Positions 55,152 to 64,000 of a DNA stretch of 64,000 nt are shown here, in pieces. Source of the DNA: Paramacrobiotus metropolitanus (taxonomy: Eukaryota; Tardigrada; Eutardigrada; Parachela; Macrobiotidae); contig NW_026570265.1 in the NCBI RefSeq assembly GCF_019649055.1, forward strand, positions 744,001 to 808,000. Reading direction: 5' to 3'. The notes beneath the pieces are model-generated. The model ran no database searches, was not told where the DNA came from, and worked only from the letters and a program-made list of their open reading frames with translations. Both the position numbers and the translations under genes were made by a program. Position 1 is the first letter of the stretch. Each line of letters begins with the position of its first letter.

Positions 55152-57122
55152 TGTCAGCTTCACGTTGCTAAAGGCCCGGTTGGTGCAAAACAAGCTGAAA
55201 ATACAATAATATGTGGGTGAAAGATTCTCGTAGCTCTAGCGTACCTATACAAATATCCAACTAAAAGTAGTGCATCTGTACAACTTAACTTTTTAGACGC
55301 CTGTAAGCAGGCCTTGGCACATGCAGCTCGATCGTACGACAATAATATAATACTCATTATATGCTCATCAGCACATGCCGAATATTGTAAGTACTTCTAC
55401 TTAAAATCATCTGATCATGATGAGCATATGCAAACAGTTACTATAAGCACAGGCAGAAATAAGCATAAAACGTTAGAAAAAAAACTGGAAACGCATAATG
55501 ACATCTGCTATCAGCTGCCTACAGTTAGTTGCAACCAAGTACTATCTTGCTGACTGATGTACAGCAAATTGTTATCTGATCAAGTTTGCCGGTATGAGCG
55601 CTCGGTATTTACCTGACAAGGAGGAACTCAAAAAAACAAACGGGCAAAACAGAAAAAGGTGAATTGTGCAGCACCTGTTCAGATTAAACTTAAAAAGTCC
55701 TGCAGATAATATTATGCGGTTTGGGACTTACAAACTTACATATAGTAACAAACTGTCTAGAAAACTTTTGCTTATGTAGCAAGCGTAGTAATTCAGCGTG
55801 AAATTACCCAAATAACACTTATGTACCACGACTAAGGTTTACCAATAGGCATACGCTAACAAATGCATGCGTGTATAAACCAGATGTCGTCGTGTCAAAT
55901 AACTTGTTTAGCCAACAACTCGCAGCAAATATGTTCACGTCGAATGATGGAATTAAACTCACAGTAATACGTATGTCAGTACTGCCGCGGCTGAGGACGT
56001 ATTAAACGCTGCAACAACGCGTTCCGGCATGCGAAAGCAGGATCACACGCAGCGAACCTTACAGTTGTAAAAGTACAAATAAGTGCGGGCCCTCCACTCC
56101 CCTTTTCAATCTAATCACTACTGTTGAACTCTGGAAATGCTCTGTATACGTAGATGAAAACCAGCGCTTTGCGACGCATGGGAGCATCGAAGTATGTCAA
56201 CAACAATACTCGCAATAATTTCATAAGCTGATATGCACCAAGTAAATCAAACATTCATCAACCCACCGACACCGCTCAAATGTAAACAAGAAGTTTATGC
56301 GTAAATATATATACTGCCTAAAAAATATATGTATGCCAGTGTGCTTTTTAGCACTTACAAGCTTTCCGTTGGATCACTACTATGGTATTTGCTGAAATAA
56401 ACGCATCTGACAATAAATCGAGTAGCAAAAACTGTGTGTGAACTTTTGATTAAATGGTAGACAATTCATGATCATACTTCGAGTATGGTTATCGGAAGAT
56501 AGTTTAAAGCGGACAAGGAAATACCGCGTCACTTCAGTGGTATGATGTTAGGCAGATTTGTGGTACAGAACGGAAATATGAGCCGTGCCGTACCGTACCC
56601 ACTTTAACTCTAGTAATCAAGCACCTTTACGCACTGAGTGTATACGTAAAAGAATTAATCATGCAGGTGCAGTAAACGGTGAATATCATCTTTGAATCAC
56701 AATTTTTGACTTTCAGTGAATCGTGTTATCTCAGGATGAGGAGCAATCTTTCTTAAGCGTAGGTTAACTTTGATACAAATGGTGAACTTAGCAAAGTAAA
56801 TAGATTTGTGGATATGTTTTATATTAGACACTACCAATTAACCATAGGTTCAAGAATATTCTGTAGCGTTGGTCAGACAGTAGGTGAAAGATTAGGAATT
56901 CCTGAGATTTTTGTCTCATCGTCAGTAAATTAAAGGTTTTGCGTTATACATAATTTGACCTTCATAAGTGTAAGGGATCTGTCACATTGTTGAATTAGGA
57001 GCACTGTTCAACTTTTGCCGTTTGTTTTTTTCAATGGCAGAAATGTATACTTCGCACACTACCGGACAAGATGTCGCTGTACCTATTGATCATTGTTTAA
57101 CATCGTATTTCACCACCACCTT
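55152..57122. other. 2-kb stretch without a recognisable gene
   Basis: Between the Shisa-like gene's start and the SLC22 gene's 3' end, both on the minus strand. The part near 55150-55360 is probably the 5' region of the Shisa-like gene. No other coding support. Confidence 0.45.
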
Positions 57123-60063
57123 TTACTTTAACACGCTGGTAATTTTTATTTTCTTCGTAACTGGTAAAAACCGCCACATATCTTTCCAGCGTAAATTTTT
57201 TCCAAATTTTTCAGACTCTTCGATGGTTTCTGGTAGCGGACAGTTTAGCGTTTCCGGTAGAAAAAACACACAAACAATACCACCAACGGTTAACCCACCA
57301 AAGATTAACATCGGTAACGCCAAGCTAGTGCCACGGAAATGAGTTATTAGCGGTCCGAAGCTGGAAATTATATAAGAAACAATGGTTGTGACCGCCACGC
57401 CCTTGGTGCGAACTTCCGTTGGGAAGGCTGCAACAGATTAATCAGATTAGCCATCGCTGATTTGTGCCTTACTAATCAAATCCTGATTAATTAAGTACAT
57501 AGTGCACCGACTGAACCGACACGTTGTAATTTATATGTTGTGCGTATTGACATTCTTACGATATTAGTATCGCGGAGTGATATTTATTTAATATGTGTGG
57601 GAACTGATTAATAGTTTTTGTTCCATATTATCGAGTAGTACATAGTAGAACCTACATAGCAGTACTAGTATTGTGAAATGTGCGTACCTTCGTATATCAT
57701 AAGCTCCTGCACCGTGTACGCGCTTGTCATAAACAATTTGGCCAACAGGAAAACGGTGAGAAACTGCATGGCGTATGTGTCGCCTCCCACCGGCAGTGCT
57801 GCCGTACCTAAACACGCAGCGCATCCCAGTGTGAGGCAGCTGATAATGGTCAATCGGCGTCCTAGGCGATCAGCAATAACTTCCGTCAACAATGAACCAG
57901 GAAGTTCAATCACACTGGACAGGAAGAAGCCCAGATAGGGATCCTCTGCCAGAGACGGTGCATAAAAGTTCAATCCGACATAACACACGGCCACATTACA
58001 GCTCAAATACATTTGCAGCAACAACTTCCGGCGCGTGTTGGCACCGCGCAATAAATCCACCCACGATGTTTCCTTCTTCTTCACACGCCGTGCCGTATCG
58101 TAGTGTACGGTTAGCTCACGGTACAGGTCTTCGTTATGCTCATCGAAATGACGCCGATTCACATTAGCGATGCGTTTCAGTAGGTGTTTGGCTTCTTCAT
58201 GTCGGCGATTAGCAAATAACCAGCGCGGAGACTCCGGTAAGCAGAACCAGTACAGAAAAAACAAACAGAACGGAGATGTGGATACCAAGACAAGGATTCG
58301 CCAATTGCGGAGAAGGTATGCGACACCGGTGAAACCAATTCGGCCGGCCGTAAAGCAGATGGTCAGCAGAACGGAGAAGGTTGCCCGAAATTTCGGTGTT
58401 ATGAGCTCGATGCCCAGAGTGTACGGAATGGAATACAACGGATTAGTTGCCACGGTTTGCAGAGTGATTAAAACGATAAAAACGGTGTAATTTGGAGAGA
58501 AAGCTGCAGCAATGCCAAAAGACAGCAAGATGAAGAAGAAAACAAAATACGATCTGAAAAACAACGCAATACTGATCAGTATTGTTTAAAATAGTTGATT
58601 CAGTTAGTTTATATATTATTCGTCATAAAAACAAACAATTTAAAAAATGCTCTCAATGAAATTCTGGCAGAATCTTACAAGATTTTTACGTGAAACGCAG
58701 TGAAGAATGTATAACGCAACAAATAGTAGCAGAAATATACAAATTTAAGATACAGTTTACATTTTACAACATCAGTGTTTTACATACAATATACTACCAT
58801 TCACATGTTTCGCAGTTTTAGCTAATTCGCATTTACGCATTCTAGATAATCAGTAGAAAAGACTCTGAAGAGTGCATGTATTAAAAAATGTCACACACTT
58901 TTTGCGTCCATATGTGTCTGCCATGAAACCGCCAACCAAAATTCCCAGAGTGCCGCCCACACCGGAAACGGTGTACGCCAAGGTGGGAAGAAAGCTCTGT
59001 TCGCACACCAAATCCCATTCTTCCGCAATGCCCATCTGACCGTTCTCATAGTCGTAATTCCAGCCATTGCGACACGCAGTAGTGGTAAGATTATGCTTGA
59101 CAGTGTTCCATTTATCCATGTATTCACTGGCGGTTAGATTTTGTTCTAATATACTGCTGTAGTTGAAATCATAAGCTAAACAGGATGTGTCTTCTGGTGG
59201 CAAGAGTAAATGCTGCTCGGTTTTTGTGAAATTCAGTTCTATCCCAGTTCGGCACCAGTGCTGCTGAGGCGAAGCAGTTACAAATAACTGCAATTTGTCG
59301 TCACCATAAAGTATAAGATAGAGAACGTAAGTTTTACTGACTAAAATTAACTACTTGGACTTGAAGCGTAAAAAATAGCAGCGAAAAATTTTGATTTATC
59401 ACATAAAGTGATAAATTAAAACATACAAAGTGAGAAAATAGCAATTTCTGGTCACTATTAATTTTGTATTTTACTGGTAAATACTACACAAGAATACTAC
59501 TAAATGTTAATTTACGAATTTCTCCTAATGTGTTAATGTGTATTAAATGCTACTAAATGTCAATTTTTCCAAAAATCAGCTTTCCCTGTTACTGATGAAA
59601 GTGAAAATAAAAAATTATCAAGTCAGTTGCACGCTAAAAATGACAGCGCTAAACTGTAAAAAATAGCAGCAAACAGCTAAAACAAAAATCATAAGCAGTT
59701 TTAAACACATCAAAACTGGTGAATTTTGCTCACAAAAAATCAGTAAAGCATATGCAAAAACAACGGTTCTTGGGACAACTTTTCTTGATAATTATTGCAA
59801 ATAAAGATATGGAATTGACCATGTGCAGGCAAATTAAAATTTTTTAATTACCGCACCCAGGTGGATTGAATAAACGACAACGCGAAGAATGAAGGCAGTA
59901 CGGCAAAAGCCATGAGCAGCTTTTGGTATCTTCCTATTCCGCCGATATTCTCCAGCAGTGTTTCAAACAGTCGTCCACATTCCGTGTCATTGGTGGAAAT
60001 GCTGGATTTCTCGCTGACACTTATTGAACTAATCCTCGATCCCACTTCATCTTGGCTGTCCAT
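57123..60063 (-). CDS. SLC22-family organic ion transporter, 588 aa
   Basis: Major-facilitator transporter for organic cations, anions or carnitine in the plasma membrane; the substrate is not readable from sequence. Four exons: 59857-60063, 58899-59287, 57688-58553, 57123-57427 (1767 nt, exactly 589 codons). The N-terminal part (NIGGIGRYQKLLMAFAVLPS) opens the first helix. A large glycosylated extracellular loop follows with conserved cysteines and NLT/NYS sites. The MFS loop motif GGFMADTYGRKK, the FCLPESPRWL motif, and the second loop motif IADRLGRRL are intact. The last exon has the AFPTEVRTKGVAV block and the PETLNCPLPETIEE ending. The donor of exon 1 is TGG|GTGCGG. The neighbouring GTAATT five bases downstream would break the frame. 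Start: the ATG at 60063; a longer frame upstream is possible. Confidence 0.93.
59288..59856 (-). other. First intron of SLC22 gene, AT-rich with hairpin
   Basis: A 569-nt intron, long for this region. It contains a perfect 8-bp hairpin TTTATCAC/GTGATAAA around 59395-59415 and partly repeated words (ACTACTAAATGT, twice near 59500-59560). No coding sequence. Confidence 0.5.
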
Positions 60064-60496
60064 GACGGAAAATGTGTGTGGCCCAGTGTGGGATGTTATA
60101 ATGCACACAACAAAAACGTACTGCTTATAAAGCTATAATTGATGCTTGCCTCGACCGACTGCATAACGCTGGTTTTCGGGGGTTTAATTAAAAAAATAAT
60201 ATAAACCACATAATGATTTTATAAGCTCCTGTTATCTGACTTTGCTCTTGTCGGTGACCTTTGTGCTAGGTCTTAACAAATTTATTGCTGGTAAACTAGT
60301 GTAAATACAATACTGCGATGAATTGCACATACAAGGTGCTGGAACGATTCGTTCCGTAAATCGTGATAAGGACGCCTTATCATCCCGCGGCGCACTTTGA
60401 TTCTCACATACAGCCCAAGAAAATTAATACTGCTTGCTTTAATTATGAACTTTGTACACCGAACAGTGACATGACAATTTCAAATACCTTTACAAA
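60064..60496. promoter_or_regulatory. Promoter region of SLC22 gene / 3' region of PAN-ZP gene
   Basis: 433 bp between two minus-strand genes in tandem. No coding sequence seen. Confidence 0.45.
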
Positions 60497-63400
60497 TCAA
60501 GAATTATCAGGAGAGATTACTATTGAAGAATTCTTCGAACGCGCACATTTTCGTTTTAGGTACACCACCACAACTAATATTATCGCATCAAACACCAGTA
60601 AAACGCAGGCGATTATAATTAAAACAATGCCTATAGATGTTGCCATGCAAACATTGGCGGTAGTCTTTCCGTCTAAAAATTAAGAAGAGCGTTTAGCTTA
60701 AGTACCAGATACATTTTTCCAAAATTTTTTCATGAAAGTACACTTTGGTAATTTCATCGTTATAAATCTGATCAGACTAATATTTCATCTACAAACCATT
60801 TCCGTTGTGCGCAAAGAAGTCTTTAACCGCAAAATTTTTGGAATAAAGTTAAACAACCTAAAATAGTGGAAACTGCAAAACACATACCTTCTACAGAAAA
60901 CTCTGCGCGAACAGGCATATCTTGAACCTTTAAAATTTTGCGAATATTGAATGTTCCAATATATATTTCATCTTCCCAAGTGGACGCTAACCGCTTTGCA
61001 CGCTTTGCCGCTTTTATTTGCATGCCTGTCACATTACTTGCGGATCCGTTACATGTTGGCTGCAAAAACACATAAAATGAAACAAAACCATGTCCGGAAT
61101 TTATTTGCTAATTACTTCTGTTTCAGTTCATTTGAAAACCGGAAAACACGTGACTCTTGTTGTTATTATCAAATGCTTGGTTTTGTAAATAACCTGCTGA
61201 GGCAGAATAGACTTTGCGGTAATTAGCCTGCCATCTATGCTTCACGCTGCTAATCTTAATTGTGCAGCAAACGAAAAGAAATTAAACGTGCTATTCTATT
61301 CAAAGCTGCAGGGTAGCACAGTAACTTCTCCAAATTTAATTAGTAAAAATATGATTAATTTAATAATAAAATTTAGAAAAAAACTAACTGCTTGCGCTGT
61401 GTATGGGTATTGCGCATTGTAATTATCGTACTCATCCGCTATTAATGATGTGCTTTAGCACTTTGACAGGCTGTGTAAAATCATTCATGATGGTTGAATA
61501 CAATGTATATCAATCCATCATTTCGCTTTACCTGAGGGCAAACGTCCACACAATATTGCACGGTGCACTGATATGTTATATCAAACGAATTTTGGAATCT
61601 AAAAGCGTCGAAGTCGGCTTGCAGGCTTTTTCCCTTAAGAACAAACGGACGAAAGTATTCCGGTAAGACTGGACATCTACAATAATTGTATGAAAACATG
61701 TTTATGGAAGTACTTGCCTACATGAATACAAGCATATTGGTTTGTATTACCCAGTATCATCTGTCAGCTGCATTCTCTCGTTCGGGTTTTCCCCAGCCGC
61801 ATAGCAATTCTTAACTCCAATCCCGTAAGTACTATTATCCGGCACGTAAATGGTCATCAGCAGTGTGTCTCCAACGGTTGCCGTTTCCACCGCATTCCCT
61901 TGGAGGTCGGTTATGGCGATGTTGAGAGTGGGTGGCACCGGGCTGGCGGTGACCATACTGGTCAGTTCGGTCGATGACACTGTCAATGTATCGGAGGTGA
62001 CATTTATAACGCCGATATCGTATTTGCAGTTAATCCGGTACTTCCGGTCATTTTTTGTCACCAGCTGATCGTGGTACTGCAGTGTTATCAGATTGGAGAA
62101 AAGTCCATCCCCTTCGTACACCGTACTACAAGGCTGAGCGGATAAGGGAAGCGCCCAGGTGAAGCTTTTCTGGTTTGGAAAGCGACTGCTGCACTGCGTG
62201 GTACCCGATACACCATCCACAAAAATGCGTCCGCGAAATGGCTTGTCCAAGTTGACCTTTATAATGATGTCGCTATCCGTGCACTCAAAGCGAACTGAAA
62301 CGTTTGAATAAGGTGTCCGTATATGCTAATTTGTATCTACAGCACTTACTATCTGTACAGGCGGTTCCTTTTTCGTAAAACTGAAAATCGGAATTTGCGA
62401 TAAATTCCAGCATGCCTCGCTGAGCGGCATAACTGGACGAGCTAACCAAGCAGGTCTGTGATGCCTCACTGTGACTGAAGGACAGACAGTCGGAATGGGA
62501 TTCGCAGTAAATCTGACATTGATTGAATGCAGTATTTTCCATGGTTTTGTTAATGAATTCATTGGCGATTTTTCCGTTGGTTGTGCTGAATCGGCATGCC
62601 ACTCCAATTTGTGGAGACGCTTCCGCAAAATTCGTTGTCACCAGATTACCCAGGGGAGCAGATGGGGTCACTAGAACCACATCGCCGAATTTCGCGGTGG
62701 ACTCAACGCTGGTGGGCGTTGCAGTAGAAGAAACCAAGCTCGCCGACGAAGCCAGGAGACTCGCATTGGTTGCGGCATTAGTACTATTAAGCGTGGTGGA
62801 AATTGCTACAGTGGTTGCGATGCCTTGCGATGAATTTTGTCGACCTAACGACAAACAGCTGGCGTCATATTATTAGAACTTGTATATTCTACACTAATTC
62901 ATTATAAAAAATATTTTAAAATTCTATTGATATTTTTTGTCGTCGGTAGTAAGCACCAAGTACATACTGATTTGAGTAGAGGGTGCGGTCGTCGGTAAAA
63001 AAGAAGTGGGAACGGCAGTTATACGCGATGCTGTTGTTGCGGCATAACTGCCAATGGTAACGGAACTCGATGTGATGGACGTACTCGTACCAGCGGTGGT
63101 AGTCTGTGGTACGTTTTTCACCACAGAGGTATCTTTAGTGCATGTATTTTCCAGAAAATCCCCTTCGCCAACGGAAGTGCGCGGTGTGGCGCTCTGCTTG
63201 CGGACAGAGCTGATGGCGCACGATTTGTTGTCGGCATGATATTCCAAAAACTTACACGGTAAAGTTTCACTTAATAAACAATAATCTTCGCACTGCTTTA
63301 AAGAGGATGCAGTTACTATGCCAGAATTTTTTGGCAACAGTTCAAAACTGCTGTAACGCGAGAAGGCCGCAAATCCAGAGCATCCCGCGTCTGTCAATCA

Positions 63401-63848
63401 GTTTATAAAATAATTAAGTCATCTCCACCACACTCTGTACGTGAACGGTCACAAAATCCATACTCGCATCGCATTACTTTTAAAAATAACAACATAACCA
63501 AGCAAAAATTCCACCAGTTTAAATTGTACAGTATAGCATCTGCCGTACCTGAAATGCAAGTAACTTCATAGAAATCCGTCAAAGGTCGCCCGAGTACCGT
63601 AGCATATATCCGAGGCAATGTATTCATAATTCCGTTGTCTAATGATAACCGGTCGCTATGGCTCAAAGCGCACTGTTGATGAGAAGGATCATACAGGAAA
63701 GAGCGACATAAAAATTCCGCTTCCGATAAACACAACTGTCCACATATCTGAGCGGAGGCCGCAGTCAATGTTTTGTCGAAATAAAAAGGCGGAAAGACAA
63801 CATCACTATAGCGTTCAAACGATGTGGCAGAAGGACAGCGCTGTGGAG
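60497..63848 (-). CDS. PAN-PAN-PAN-ZP transmembrane apical matrix protein (nompA/NOAH-like), 5' incomplete
   Basis: Seven in-phase exons: 63549-63848, 62968-63390, 62350-62844, 61751-62294, 61532-61676, 60888-61059, 60497-60672. The gene starts beyond 63848; the signal-peptide exon probably lies outside the window. Three PAN domains, each with the Cys pattern (e.g. QICGQLCLSEAEFLCRSF, QCEDYCLLSETLPCKFL, QCQIYCESHSDCLSF), are separated by Ser/Thr-rich linkers. A ZP domain follows: VRFECTDSDIIIKV...PVLPEYFRPF...LQADFDAFRF...YQCTVQYCVDVCPQ. A dibasic furin-type site (RAKR) comes after the ZP domain, then one membrane span (SIGIVLIIIACVLLVF...ILVVVVYL) and a short tail. In arthropods and nematodes such proteins (NompA, NOAH-1) anchor sensory and epidermal apical matrix. 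That role here is inferred. Confidence 0.9.
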
Positions 63849-64000
63849 CTGAGAACACCGATATGTATACCAGCATTAATTAAACGAACTCATTAGTATG
63901 TACACATATTAAATATTATGTATGGCAAATGAAATGAGTTGATCTAAATGATGATTTTATTTTTAGATTGAAAAAGGAAAAAATATATACAAACGCTATC

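Overview
The window is a compact, intron-rich animal genome segment. Introns are mostly 50-150 nt with GT-AG ends, genes alternate strands every 2-4 kb, and gene content is metazoan (muskelin, rabenosyn-5, class II ARF, TBC1D30, a PAN/ZP apical-matrix protein). The PAN-PAN-PAN-ZP gene (nompA/NOAH-like) and the gene density suggest a small ecdysozoan, possibly a tardigrade; this is an inference. I saw no prokaryotic operon, CRISPR array, tRNA or rRNA gene, and no recognisable transposon or virus-like open reading frame. I built the exon models by hand from splice signals, reading-frame phase and similarity to known families. In nearly every gene the exon phases close exactly.

Layout: 1-3 kb holds a palindromic repeat and one small zinc-binding-like ORF. 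At 3-6.3 kb an ArfGAP (minus) and an ARF4/5-type GTPase (plus) sit head to head. At 7-9 kb is an ARMC10-like armadillo protein (minus). At 11.7-12.4 kb is prefoldin subunit 2 (minus), divergent from a mitochondrial leucyl-tRNA synthetase (13-17.1 kb, plus). At 17.7-18.5 kb is a DUF1761 membrane protein (minus), divergent from the ribosome-biogenesis factor RRP12 (19.1-25.3 kb, plus). At 26-30.1 kb are two unrecognised minus-strand genes, one with an AT-hook. At 31.8-35.6 kb is muskelin (minus), divergent from mitochondrial ribosomal protein mS25 (plus). At 37.2-39.8 kb is rabenosyn-5 (minus), divergent from an unrecognised 500-residue helical protein (40.3-42.5 kb, plus). At 43.4-49.3 kb is TBC1D30 (minus). 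At 50.9-52.9 kb is a secreted EGF-like/cadherin-like protein with a duplicated exon cassette (plus). At 54.3-55.2 kb is a Shisa-like single-pass membrane protein (minus). At 57.1-60.1 kb is an SLC22 transporter (minus). From 60.5 kb to the window edge is a PAN/ZP apical matrix protein (minus, 5' end outside the window).

Shared themes: four genes act in membrane traffic (ArfGAP, ARF4/5, rabenosyn-5, TBC1D30), and two or three act in mitochondrial translation or mitochondria (mtLeuRS, mS25, ARMC10-like). Most neighbours are head-to-head pairs with 0.5-1 kb between starts, so shared promoters are likely. The most notable points are a duplicated 86+204 nt exon cassette encoding cadherin-like repeats, one surplus base in an otherwise perfectly phased RRP12, a similar surplus base at a rabenosyn-5 junction, a GC-AG intron in TBC1D30, loss of the Thr-rich editing motif in mtLeuRS, and several lineage-specific genes with no family I recognise.
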